Assembly: GCF_900105475.1 (NCBI RefSeq)
Contig: NZ_LT629777.1
Span: forward strand, 4,588,001 to 4,652,000
DNA: 64,000 nt
From: Pseudomonas asplenii
Lineage (GTDB): Bacteria; Pseudomonadota; Gammaproteobacteria; Pseudomonadales; Pseudomonadaceae
Direction of reading: 5' to 3'
Shown here: positions 7,220-15,173 of the stretch, piece after piece
Numbering within the stretch: the stretch's first letter is position 1
Layout of the letters: every line of letters begins with the position of its first letter
Position numbers and translations under genes: made by a program
Notes under the pieces: generated by a model
The model's database searches: none
Told to the model about the DNA's origin: nothing
What the model saw: only the letters and a program-made list of their open reading frames with translations

Positions 7220-8500
7220 TCACTCGACGACCCGCACGAATCCCGGCTGCAGGCCGAACACTTCGACCCCATCCGGCGTCGCCTGCCCGGTGGTAATCGG
7301 CAGGCGTTTGATCGGTTGGTCCAGCGCCTCGCGATAATCCACCGCCGTGCCCTTGGCATCGCGCAGGATCGCTGCCGTCGGCAGGACGAACGCCTGGTCG
7401 TTGCGGTAGGTGACGATGGTCAGGCGGGCGCTCATGCCCAGGCGTACCCGCTGCAACTGCTCGCGGTTCAGTTTGGGAATCGACAGCGTCACCGGAAACT
7501 GGGCACTGCCTCCCGGGGTCTCGTTGGGCAGGGCCAGGCTGCTGACGATATCGACCGAGCCACTGAGCCGTTCGCCATCGAAGCCGTCACCGAGGATCTC
7601 GACGCTCTGGCCCTGGTGCAACTGGTTGATGTCCAGCTCGGAAACCTTGCTGACGATCTTCAACTGTTCGATGTTTGCCAGACCGAACAACAGTTGGCCC
7701 TGGCTGACCCGGCTGCCGGTCTGTACCGGCGCCGAGTTGTTGTTGGCGGAGTTCTGCGAGCCGTTGGCGCCGGGGGCGGGGACGACGATACCGGCAAACG
7801 GCGCGACCACGTTCTTGCCGTCCAGCAGCGCCTTGAGTGTCTCGTACTTGACCGTGGCATTGGTCAGTTCCATATCGGCGATCTGCCGGTATTCGCCCTT
7901 GCCCTGATCCAGCGCCTGTTGCAGGTCGCCTTCGGCGGCGCTCAGGTCCATACGCTGGCTTTGCAACTGCTGTTGCAGATCCTGCAGTTCATTGCGGGGG
8001 ATGATGCCGCGCTCGAACAGGTTCTGGCTTTCGCCCAGTTTGCGCTCGGTGTTGCTGGCCGTCATCTGTGCACTGCGCAGGGTACGCCGGGCTCGTGCCA
8101 CCTGCTGGCTGTTGTTCCAGTCCTGCAGTTCCTGCACCGCGCGACGGGCCTTGAGCTGGGCCGACAGCGCATCGCGCAACTGGATCTCCAGCAGGCCCGG
8201 GTCCATCTGCAACAACGTCTGTCCGGCTTCGACCCGCTGCCCCTGTTCCACCAGAATGGCCTGTACATTGCCTTCGAACGGGGCGGTCAGGATGATGGTC
8301 TTCTGCGGTTCGATCTTGCCCACCAGGCCGATCTGGTGCACCAGCGGTGCCGGTTGCACCGCTATCCAGCGCCCGGTACTGGGCTCGGCGGCGGCGGGTG
8401 CGCGCAGGCTGGTGAAGACGACAGCGGCCAGCGCCACCGCCAGCAGTAGCCCACCGGCCTGTATCCAGCGTTTGCGCCGGGCCTGCTTGTCAGTAGTCAT
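7220..8500 (-). CDS. MacA-like periplasmic adaptor (membrane fusion) subunit
   Basis: This 426-aa HlyD/RND-type adaptor connects the inner-membrane ABC transporter to an outer-membrane channel. Residues about 10-35 are a single N-terminal membrane anchor. A lipoyl half-motif (GQRVEAGQTLLQMDPG) precedes a long coiled-coil hairpin of about 130 residues (VARARRTLRSAQM to LQQALDQGKGEY). The second lipoyl part and beta-barrel follow (APFAGIVVPAPG, VSKVSELDINQLHQGQ). The ATG at 8500 overlaps the stop of the upstream outer-membrane factor by 11 bases; an in-frame TTG at 8509 is less likely. It is the last gene of a four-gene export operon. Confidence 0.9.
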   Translation of the reverse strand: MTTDKQARRKRWIQAGGLLLAVALAAVVFTSLRAPAAAEPSTGRWIAVQPAPLVHQIGLVGKIEPQKTIILTAPFEGNVQAILVEQGQRVEAGQTLLQMDPGLLEIQLRDALSAQLKARRAVQELQDWNNSQQVARARRTLRSAQMTASNTERKLGESQNLFERGIIPRNELQDLQQQLQSQRMDLSAAEGDLQQALDQGKGEYRQIADMELTNATVKYETLKALLDGKNVVAPFAGIVVPAPGANGSQNSANNNSAPVQTGSRVSQGQLLFGLANIEQLKIVSKVSELDINQLHQGQSVEILGDGFDGERLSGSVDIVSSLALPNETPGGSAQFPVTLSIPKLNREQLQRVRLGMSARLTIVTYRNDQAFVLPTAAILRDAKGTAVDYREALDQPIKRLPITTGQATPDGVEVFGLQPGFVRVVE

Positions 8501-9980
8501 TGAGTGCAATGTCCCAGCTCTCCAGAGTCATGCCCAGGGTCAGATCCAGTTGCGTCTGGGCGTTCAGGTAGGCGATCAGCGCATTGAGGCGGGCGTTCTC
8601 GGCGCTGCGCAGATCGCCCTCGTAGCTCAGCACCTGGAAGTTGCTCGAGCGGCCGGCGCTGAGTTTTTCCCGTTCGATATTCAGTTTGCGTCGCGACAGA
8701 TCCTCCGCGCGCCGGGCGATCTCATACTGCCGCCAGCGGGTACCGAGATCGCGCACCACGTCGTTGACGCTGCGTTCCAGGGCCTGGCGGGCGTCGGCCT
8801 GGATCAGTTCCTGGTTCTCCACGTCGACCCGCGCATGCACCTCGGCCTGGCGCGTGCTCAGGTCGCCAATCGGAATCTGCACCTGGACCCCGGCGTAACT
8901 GTCCCAGCGCCGTGAACCGCTGTTGCCGGCATCACTGTCGAGACGGTCACGGATCTGGTTGGCGCCGGCCACCAGCGACACATCCCAGCGGCTCTGATCC
9001 TTGGCGATCACCAGATTGAGGTCGGCCTGTTGGCTGCCCAGCAGGGTGGCCAGGTACAGCGGTTGCTGGACCCTGGCCAGGCGCAGGGCGTCCTGCTTGT
9101 CGATACTGACCGGCGCCGCTTCCAGCGCCTCGCTGGCATGGATGGGCGTCGACAGGTCCAGGGCCAGCAGGCGCAGCAGCGCCAGGCGATTGATATCCAC
9201 CTGGTTGCGGGCTTCCTCGACTCCCAGCTCCTGGGTGGCGATGTCGGCTTCGGTCTGGACGATCTCGAACTCGGCCATGCGTCCGGAAGCGATCAGCGCC
9301 TTGTTCACCTCCAGCAGCGCCTTGGCACGCTTGAGCGCGTCCTGGGCGATGATCAGTTGCTCCTGGGAGCGGAGCATTTCCCGGTAGGCGCTGATGATAT
9401 CGCTGATGGTCTGGGACACACTGGCCTTGAGGTTGAGCCGGTTGATCTGCTCGGAGATGCGCGACAGGCGCAGCGGCGCGGTGGTCACGTCCCAGCCGGC
9501 ACCGCGCAGCAGCGGCTGGACGATTGCCAGGTCGAGACCATCGCTGCGATAGCGACCGGCGACATCGGCATTGTTCAACTGCTGGGTCCAGGCCATGCTC
9601 AGCCGGGTGCCGTATTCGCCGAGCAGGCTGGCGGTCGGCGACAATGTGGTGTTGCGAACGTTGTCTTGGGAACCCTTGGTCGTGCGGTATTGGCCGGAGA
9701 GCAGCAGCTTGGGGTTGAAGGTATCCTCGGAAACCCGCAGGTCGAACTTCTGGGCGATGCGCTGCAGATAGGCGCTGCGAATGCCCCGGTTGTTGCGCAG
9801 CCCCAGGTAGACCGCATCGCCCAGGGTCAGGTCGGTCTTCTGTTCGCTGAGCAGCACGCTGCGCGTCGGGCTGTTGCGCAGGGACGGTGCCGATGGCTGG
9901 CCGACCAGGGAACTGGCGGCAAAGACCGGGCCGCAGAGCAGGCAGAGCAGGGTGGCCGTCCATGGCCTGCACCTATTCAT
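8490..9980 (-). CDS. TolC-family outer membrane efflux protein
   Basis: This 496-aa product begins with a signal peptide (MNRCRPWTATLLCLLCG, then an AASS cleavage region). Two repeats typical of the TolC fold, heptad-like helices alternating with beta-strand segments, follow. It would be the trimeric outer-membrane channel for the adjacent ABC transporter and adaptor. The ATG at 9980 overlaps the permease stop by 8 bases and gives a clean signal peptide. The longer in-frame start at 10124 lies inside the permease gene and adds no signal sequence. The order ATPase-permease-channel-adaptor is an uncommon variant of MacAB operons. Confidence 0.9.
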   Translation of the reverse strand: MNRCRPWTATLLCLLCGPVFAASSLVGQPSAPSLRNSPTRSVLLSEQKTDLTLGDAVYLGLRNNRGIRSAYLQRIAQKFDLRVSEDTFNPKLLLSGQYRTTKGSQDNVRNTTLSPTASLLGEYGTRLSMAWTQQLNNADVAGRYRSDGLDLAIVQPLLRGAGWDVTTAPLRLSRISEQINRLNLKASVSQTISDIISAYREMLRSQEQLIIAQDALKRAKALLEVNKALIASGRMAEFEIVQTEADIATQELGVEEARNQVDINRLALLRLLALDLSTPIHASEALEAAPVSIDKQDALRLARVQQPLYLATLLGSQQADLNLVIAKDQSRWDVSLVAGANQIRDRLDSDAGNSGSRRWDSYAGVQVQIPIGDLSTRQAEVHARVDVENQELIQADARQALERSVNDVVRDLGTRWRQYEIARRAEDLSRRKLNIEREKLSAGRSSNFQVLSYEGDLRSAENARLNALIAYLNAQTQLDLTLGMTLESWDIALNDY

Positions 9981-11172
9981 CGCGCAGTGCCTCCACCGGT
10001 TGCAGATGTGAGGCGGAAATGGCCGGATAGAGCCCGAAGAACAGCCCCACCAGCAACGTGCTGCCGACCCCCAGCGGCAAGGAGGCAGCGGCCAGGGAGA
10101 ACTGCCAGCCGGACAACCGGGCATACAGATACGCCGCAGTGACCCCCAGGATCGCCCCGGACAGCGCGCCCACCGCCGTCAGTGTCACGGCTTCGAGCAG
10201 GAAGAGGTTGCGAATGTCCCGCCGTCTTGCCCCCAGCGCCATGCGAATACCGATCTCCCGTCGGCGTTCGGATACATTCATCAGCATCACATTCATGACC
10301 CCCACGCCACCGCCCACCAATGAAATCCCCCCCAGGGCCATCAGCAGGTAACCGAAGGTCCGGCTCTGGCGGGTCATGCCGTCGATCATCTGCTGGGGTA
10401 TCTGCACTTCCACCTCGCGCCCGCGCAGGGTGCTTTTCAGCGCCCCGGTCAGATCGCTGGCAACGGTTTCCATGTTCTGCTCGGCCGCGGCCCGGGCAAT
10501 CACGCTGCTGATCTGGGGACCATCGACGATGCGCCTCATCCCGGCCAGCGGCAGGAACAGCGAGTCGTCGGTTTGTACCGGGATCAGCACGGCCGCGGGC
10601 TGACTGTGCAGGATTCCGATGACCTGGAACAGGTAGTCGTTGAGGCGGATCCGGTCGCCGATGCGCAATGGCAGGCCGGCGCTGCCCAGGGTACGGGCAA
10701 TGCGATCACCGACCACGACATAGGTTTCGCCCTGGTCGAAGTCGGACAGGAAACGTCCCTCGCGGACTTTCAGGCGCATGGCCCCGGCCAATTGTGTGGT
10801 ACTGCCGACCCAGTTGGCATTGGTGGCGTGCCCCTGGAATACCACCGAGCCGCTGGAGAGTACGAGTGGCGCCAGGTACAGCACGGCCGGAACCAGCGCC
10901 TGCAGGCGCGCGGTATCGAGGCTGGCGGGCATCGGCTCGCGCAGGTCGGCATTGCCGGGAAACTGGGCGACCAGGGTATCGGTGCCCATGTCCTTGAAGA
11001 TCGCCGCCGCCTCCTGCGCCGCGTTGTGGCCGATATTGATCAACGCCACCACTGACGAACTGCCGATGATGATCCCGAGCAGCGCCAGTACCGAACGTTT
11101 GCCCAGCGTGCGCAGGCTGACGAACGCCTCGTGCAGCAACTGGCTGGCGCTCTGCTCGACCTGCAGGCTCAT
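9973..11172 (-). CDS. MacB-like ABC transporter permease
   Basis: This 399-aa protein has an N-terminal transmembrane helix (SVLALLGIIIGSSSVVALI), a periplasmic MacB core domain of about 210 residues and a C-terminal FtsX domain. The FtsX domain has three helices and the cytoplasmic motif SERRREIGIRMALGAR. It ends in the characteristic P-EALR form (LQPVEALRDE). The ATPase is encoded separately, whereas MacB proper fuses the two. The ATG at 11172 overlaps the ATPase stop as ATGA; an in-frame GTG at 11181 is an alternative. Related systems export peptides and siderophores in pseudomonads, so export of the downstream NRPS product is possible but inferred. Confidence 0.92.
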   Translation of the reverse strand: MSLQVEQSASQLLHEAFVSLRTLGKRSVLALLGIIIGSSSVVALINIGHNAAQEAAAIFKDMGTDTLVAQFPGNADLREPMPASLDTARLQALVPAVLYLAPLVLSSGSVVFQGHATNANWVGSTTQLAGAMRLKVREGRFLSDFDQGETYVVVGDRIARTLGSAGLPLRIGDRIRLNDYLFQVIGILHSQPAAVLIPVQTDDSLFLPLAGMRRIVDGPQISSVIARAAAEQNMETVASDLTGALKSTLRGREVEVQIPQQMIDGMTRQSRTFGYLLMALGGISLVGGGVGVMNVMLMNVSERRREIGIRMALGARRRDIRNLFLLEAVTLTAVGALSGAILGVTAAYLYARLSGWQFSLAAASLPLGVGSTLLVGLFFGLYPAISASHLQPVEALRDE

Positions 11173-11873
11173 GCCGGACACGTCTCGTGCACCACGCCGT
11201 TGTGCACGCGGATCTGCCGATGCAGGCGTTTGGCGATGTGCGGATCGTGGGTGACGATGATCAGCGTTACCTGACGCTCCCGGTTGAGTTCCAGCAACAG
11301 GTCCATGATTTCCTGGGCCGTGCTGCTATCGAGGTTGCCGGTCGGCTCGTCGGCGAGGATCACCGAGGGCTCGCCGACCAGCGCCCGGGCAATCGCCACG
11401 CGCTGGCGCTGGCCGCCGGAGAGATCGGCGGGGCGATGGTGGGCGCGTTCGCCCAGACCGACCTGTTCGAGCACCACCCTGGCCCGGGCCAGCGACTCGC
11501 CGCGCGGCACGCCACGATAGCTCAGGGGCAGGGCGACGTTGTCGAGGGCGTCCAGGCGTGGCAGCAGGTTGAAGCTCTGGAACACGAAACCGATCTGCTG
11601 ATTGCGAATGGCCGCCAACTGGTCGGGGCTGGCACTGAAGATATCGTGTCCGGCGAAGTGGTAGCGGCCGCTGTTGGGCAGGTCGAGCAGGCCGAGAATA
11701 TTGAGCAGGGTACTTTTGCCGGAACCCGATGCACCCAGGATGGCGCAGCTTTCACCGGCTTCGATGGACAACGAGACATCCTTGAGGATGGTCAGGGGTT
11801 GCTCGGCAAGGCGATAGGTCTTATCGATGCCTTGCAAGGAAATGAGACCTGGGTGAGCTGTCGTTTCAGTCAT
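11169..11873 (-). CDS. MacB-type ABC transporter ATP-binding protein
   Basis: This 234-aa ATPase has a Walker A motif (GASGSGKST), a Q-loop ([11 protein letters not shown]), the signature LSGGQRQRV, a Walker B motif (VILADEPTG) and the switch histidine in IVTHDP. The sequence matches the LolD/MacB class, which works by mechanotransmission instead of moving substrate through the membrane. It is the first gene of the export operon and divergent from the TetR regulator, with a shared 379-base control region. Confidence 0.93.
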   Translation of the reverse strand: MTETTAHPGLISLQGIDKTYRLAEQPLTILKDVSLSIEAGESCAILGASGSGKSTLLNILGLLDLPNSGRYHFAGHDIFSASPDQLAAIRNQQIGFVFQSFNLLPRLDALDNVALPLSYRGVPRGESLARARVVLEQVGLGERAHHRPADLSGGQRQRVAIARALVGEPSVILADEPTGNLDSSTAQEIMDLLLELNRERQVTLIIVTHDPHIAKRLHRQIRVHNGVVHETCPA

Positions 11874-12252
11874 CGCTGAGCGCGCCGGCAGGTCCGTTCA
11901 CGATCCAGCCAGAACCTGAGCGTGCTGCAAGTGTCCAGGTGCGTTGCGAGGCAGGATCAGGCACAGATTTTGTTTTCCTATTTTAAAATTTTGTTTGAAT
12001 AGTAGCCGTGATCCCGATTCGATGCTAGCCGTCCGGGGCGAGGAAACCGGATGTTTTTTGCTGCTCTTTTGTGACAAAAAGAAACACTTTTGATCGACGT
12101 TTCATCGCATTTTTCGTGAGTCGTTTAGGGCCTTGCGCGAGGGTGGAGCCAGCGAGGCGCTTGCGTTTCAAGGCTTTCAGGGTTATAAAAATCAAATTTA
12201 TTTTTAAAACACAGTTTGTTCGATCAGCTCTCTCCTTGTAAAGGCTCTCCCC
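11874..12252. promoter_or_regulatory. Divergent control region between export operon and tetR
   Basis: This 379-base gene-free region is markedly AT-rich against its surroundings, with several A/T runs (for example 11981-12000 and 12181-12210). Short GTTTG or GAAAC half-sites recur (about 11991-11998 and 12080-12095), besides the fuller site at 12206-12218. No convincing -35/-10 pair could be fixed by eye. Confidence 0.5.
12206..12218 (+). promoter_or_regulatory. PsrA-type operator candidate
   Basis: The sequence AAAACACAGTTTG fits the PsrA box (G/C)AAAC-N2-4-GTTTG(/C) except for the first base. It lies 34 bases before the start of the PsrA-like regulator, where an autoregulatory site would be expected. 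Confidence 0.5.
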
Positions 12253-13002
12253 ATGGTCGCAAAGAAACTCAGTGCTCCCAATGTCACCAAGACTCGCTTG
12301 CTGGATGCCACAGAGGCACTGTTTACCAAGTATGGCTATGACGCCGTACTGCTGCGCCAGATCACCGAACGGGCCCAGGTCAATCTGGCCGCAGTGAACT
12401 ACCACTTCGGGGACAAGGATTCCCTGATGACCGCGCTGCTCGAACAGCGTCTCGGCCCCCTCAACGAACAACGTCTGGAACTGCTCGCCCGTTGCGAGGA
12501 GCAGGCTGATGGCCCGCTGGACTGCGACACCCTGCTCGGCGTGCTGTTCGCTCCGGCCATGGGTCTGGAACGCAGCGGTTCCGGTGAGGAAGGGCGCTCT
12601 TTCGTGCGTTTTCTCGGGCGGGTCTACAGCGATACGTCACCCTTCATCCAGGCCTACCTGAAGGAACACTATCAGCCGGTGTTCGAGCGGTTCTTCAATG
12701 CCTTTGCCCTGGCCTTGCCGGATATGCCACGCAACGAGGTGGGCGTGCGCCTGCAGTTCGCCCTCAAGGCCATCTCCGGGGTAATCGCCGGTACCGAGTT
12801 GCGCTTTCTCATGCAGGCCATGAGCCTGGGACGGCCGGCGACCGATGCCGAAGTCATGGCCAAGTTGATCAGCCTGGTGTCTGCGGCGATTCACGCACCG
12901 ATGCAGGATCCCCAGGCCAGCAGCGCCCTGGAAAGGGTGCTGGAAATCCAGCATGAAATCCGTCTGGGCCAATCGCTGGGCGCCAAGGTGGCGAGCAAGT
13001 AG
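12253..13002 (+). CDS. TetR/AcrR family regulator, PsrA-like
   Basis: This 249-aa regulator has an N-terminal helix-turn-helix (LLDATEALFTKYGYDAVLLR, then NLAAVNYHFGDKDSL) that strongly resembles PsrA, the fatty-acid-responsive regulator of Pseudomonas. The C-terminal ligand domain fits the same class. It is divergent from the export operon, so repression of that operon and of itself is the simplest model. The ATG follows a short AAGG sequence. The inducing ligand is unknown; a fatty acid or an amphipathic peptide are guesses. Confidence 0.88.
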   Translation: MVAKKLSAPNVTKTRLLDATEALFTKYGYDAVLLRQITERAQVNLAAVNYHFGDKDSLMTALLEQRLGPLNEQRLELLARCEEQADGPLDCDTLLGVLFAPAMGLERSGSGEEGRSFVRFLGRVYSDTSPFIQAYLKEHYQPVFERFFNAFALALPDMPRNEVGVRLQFALKAISGVIAGTELRFLMQAMSLGRPATDAEVMAKLISLVSAAIHAPMQDPQASSALERVLEIQHEIRLGQSLGAKVASK

Positions 13003-13155
13003 CAGCGCCTCGTCGGTGAACTGCATCGAACTTGCGTGCAGTCTGCCCCTGCCGTAGCGACGTCGCTGACACCGTGAATCAGCCAGGACCTGGTCGTGTG
13101 CCATTTTGTCGCACCGGCCAACGTCAAGCGGGCGACAGTGGTAAATTGCCGGCCC

Positions 13156-13563
13156 ATGACCTCCTTTATCCCCTGCGCAACTCTCAGGCACCGTGCCGGA
13201 GCCTGGCTGAGCCTGCTCGCCATGCTGCTGGTGTTCGCCGGTCCGCTGATTGGGCAGGGGATGAGCCAGGCCCGCGCCCCGCAGGCCGCGCTGGACGATA
13301 TCTGCGGTGGCCCGCCGGCGGGTATCGGCCTGGTGGCGCAGCGCAGCCCGCAACCATCGTCCCATCATCTCGCATTGTGGGAAAAATGCGGCTATTGCTC
13401 GTTGCTGTTCCAGCATCCGGCACTGGCCGACTCCCATACCACGCTGTTCTTCGCTGGCGTCCGACCGCTCGGCTACCCGAGCGCGACGTTCAGTGCGCAG
13501 CAGGCCGTGGCCCCGGTCTTTCCCGGTGCCCGCTCGCGCGCACCGCCTGGGGCCCGCGCCTGA
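13156..13563 (+). CDS. DUF2946-type membrane-anchored protein
   Basis: This 135-aa protein has one N-terminal hydrophobic segment (AWLSLLAMLLVFAGPLIG) acting as signal or anchor. It carries the hallmark CGYC in EKCGYCSLLFQHPAL after a histidine-containing stretch (QPSSHHLALW), typical of DUF2946 proteins found beside copper genes. The ATG at 13156 was preferred over 13096 because it places the hydrophobic segment at the N-terminus. It precedes SCO1 and PCu(A)C genes on the same strand, suggesting a periplasmic copper role. An inverted repeat TGTCGC/GCGACA lies at about 13106-13136, just upstream. Confidence 0.7.
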   Translation: MTSFIPCATLRHRAGAWLSLLAMLLVFAGPLIGQGMSQARAPQAALDDICGGPPAGIGLVAQRSPQPSSHHLALWEKCGYCSLLFQHPALADSHTTLFFAGVRPLGYPSATFSAQQAVAPVFPGARSRAPPGARA

Positions 13564-13669
13564 CCCACCCTGCCAATCGTGGTCGGCAGCTCACGCTCGC
13601 GCAATGGCGCCAGGGCACGAGCGTCGCCACCCCTTGCGTTGCACAAAGGCTACCGAGAGGGCCGTTTAC

Positions 13670-14275
13670 ATGAATGAGTTACTGACTCGCCGCCAGGTCG
13701 TTGCCGGCCTCGGCGTCCTGGGTCTGGGTTTGCTGGCCGGCTGCGACAGCTCCGGCAAACTGTCCTACAAGTACGGCAAGGACCTGAGCGACGAGATCCT
13801 CGGGCGCAAGTTCAAGCTCAAGGACACCCAGGGCAACGTCACGCTGCTCGGCAGCTTCAGTGGCCTGATGCCGATGATCTTCTTCGGCTTCACCCAGTGC
13901 CCGGCGGTCTGCCCGACGGCGCTGGCCCGGGCAGCCCGGGCCAAGAAGCTGATGGGCCCCGATGGCGACAAGCTGCAGGTGGTATTCATCACCCTCGATC
14001 CGGAGCGCGACACGCCCGAGGTGCTTGACGCCTACGTCAAGGCCTTCGATCCGAGCTTCGTCGCCCTCTACGGCACCCTGGAAGAAACCGCGCAAACGGC
14101 CAAGGAGTTCAAGGTGTTCTACGAAAAGATCCCGGCCGGCTCCACTTACACGCTGTCCCACACCGCCACCAGCTTTGTCTACGACAGCCGCGGACGTCTG
14201 CGCCTGGGCCTGTCGCCGTCGCTGACGGCGCAACAGTGCGCCGAAGACCTGCTTACCGTCATGTCGGTCTGCTGA
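13670..14275 (+). CDS. SCO1/SenC-type copper chaperone lipoprotein
   Basis: This 201-aa periplasmic protein begins with twin arginines (LLTRRQVV), a hydrophobic stretch and the lipobox LLAGC, so it should be membrane-anchored after processing. The thioredoxin-like fold carries the Cu-binding motif in TQCPAVCPTALA, the redox-site FITLDPERDTPEVL and the distal histidine in LSHTATSF. All three SCO metal ligands are therefore present. The family delivers copper to cytochrome oxidase CuA or handles thiol redox. GAGAGG precedes the ATG, and the PCu(A)C gene follows 33 bases later. Confidence 0.93.
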   Translation: MNELLTRRQVVAGLGVLGLGLLAGCDSSGKLSYKYGKDLSDEILGRKFKLKDTQGNVTLLGSFSGLMPMIFFGFTQCPAVCPTALARAARAKKLMGPDGDKLQVVFITLDPERDTPEVLDAYVKAFDPSFVALYGTLEETAQTAKEFKVFYEKIPAGSTYTLSHTATSFVYDSRGRLRLGLSPSLTAQQCAEDLLTVMSVC

Positions 14276-14308
14276 CAGACGTCAGCTGGAATTATTCGAG
14301 ATATTTAA

Positions 14309-14776
14309 ATGAAACCATTGAAGTACATCGCTTTTTCAATTCTTGGAATGCTCAGCCTGCACGCCTCGGCGCACACTCTGGTGGAAGATGCCTGGGTTCG
14401 TGCCACTGTTCCGGGACAACCGTCCACGGGGGCCTTCATGCGTATTACCTCCAGCGAGGGTGGCAAGTTGCTGGAGGCCAGTTCGCCCGTGGCGAAGCTC
14501 GTACAGATCCATGAGTCGAAGATGCAGAACGACATCATGAGCATGCAGCCTGTCGCCTCGGTCGAACTGCCCGCTGGCCAGGCCGTCGACATCGATCCCG
14601 AGGGTTATCACATCATGCTGATGAACCTGGTCGGCCAGGTGAAGGAGGGCGATAGCGTGCCACTGACCCTGGTGGTCGAGAACGCCCAGGGCGTTAAGGA
14701 GTCGATCGAGGTCAAGGCCACGGCCCGTGCTCTGACCGAAATGCCGATGCACGATCACGGCAAGATGACGCACTGA
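14309..14776 (+). CDS. PCu(A)C-type periplasmic copper chaperone
   Basis: This 155-aa protein has an N-terminal signal peptide (YIAFSILGMLSLHASA) followed by a cupredoxin-like domain. The copper ligands of the DUF461 family are visible: H and M in QIHESKMQNDIMSM, and H/M in YHIMLMNLVG. A Met/His tail (MPMHDHGKMTH) could bind extra copper. It partners with SCO1 in delivering Cu(I) to oxidases. There is no strong ribosome-binding site, so it is probably translated from the SCO1 transcript. Confidence 0.92.
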   Translation: MKPLKYIAFSILGMLSLHASAHTLVEDAWVRATVPGQPSTGAFMRITSSEGGKLLEASSPVAKLVQIHESKMQNDIMSMQPVASVELPAGQAVDIDPEGYHIMLMNLVGQVKEGDSVPLTLVVENAQGVKESIEVKATARALTEMPMHDHGKMTH

Positions 14777-15173
14777 CCGTACAGGCCGCCAGAGCCGTCT
14801 TCGGTTGCGAAAAACGCCCCGTCCAGCGGGCTCGGTGGACGTTCTGTTGCGCGATTCGCCCGCCTGGGAGGCCGGGTTAGCCGTGTTGGGCCATGGATGG
14901 CCCGTCACGGCGTGCGCTCGAAACAGGACCGGCGCGTTTACCGCCATAAGCGCGAAATCGCTATAGGGAAAACGTAACTTTATATTCCCAGCCGACAAAA
15001 TTCGTGGTTATTATCCTCCCGCGCTGTGGGACAGAATCCCCTCCAGTGTAAGAAGATTGCTATGGACGGCACAGTTCAAGCAATCGCAGCCGATCGGGTC
15101 AACCCTAGCGCTGTCATCCCTGCGCAGGCTTTGTCACTGATCGTGAATCCTCCAAGGGAATGAGAGGCTTGAA
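14777..15173 (+). promoter_or_regulatory. Control region upstream of the NRPS operon
   Basis: This stretch of nearly 400 bases has no clear gene. A stem CGTCCA/TGGACG (about 14821-14842) may end the copper transcript. An AT-rich patch around 14955-15020 includes the inverted repeat GGGAA-N14-TTCCC (about 14966-14989) and a TATTAT -10 candidate near 15013. The -35 element is not clear. Purine-rich AGGGAATGAGAGG lies just before the NRPS start. Confidence 0.4.
15062..15163 (+). CDS. Possible 33-aa leader ORF before the NRPS genes
   Basis: ATG at 15062 opens a 33-codon frame beginning MDGTVQAIAADRVNP and ending in TGA at 15163, 10 bases before the TTG start of the first NRPS. GTAAGAAG lies 8 bases upstream as a weak ribosome-binding site. 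It could be translationally coupled to the NRPS or be chance. I do not recognise the peptide. Confidence 0.25.
   Translation: MDGTVQAIAADRVNPSAVIPAQALSLIVNPPRE

Noticed and set aside
9981..10124. Longer start for the outer-membrane factor
   Set aside because: The added 48 residues overlap the permease gene and bury the signal peptide.
12025..12471. 148-codon minus-strand frame across the tetR start
   Set aside because: It overlaps the divergent promoter region and the TetR DNA-binding domain, with no recognisable product.
13307..13669. Upstream extension of the SCO1 gene frame
   Set aside because: It overlaps the DUF2946 gene and would place the lipoprotein signal internally; the ATG at 13670 has GAGAGG and starts the signal directly.
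15150..15170. RsmA/GGA-type site in the NRPS leader
   Set aside because: AGGGAATGAGAGG is purine-rich but does not match CANGGANG in a hairpin loop; it is better explained as the ribosome-binding site.
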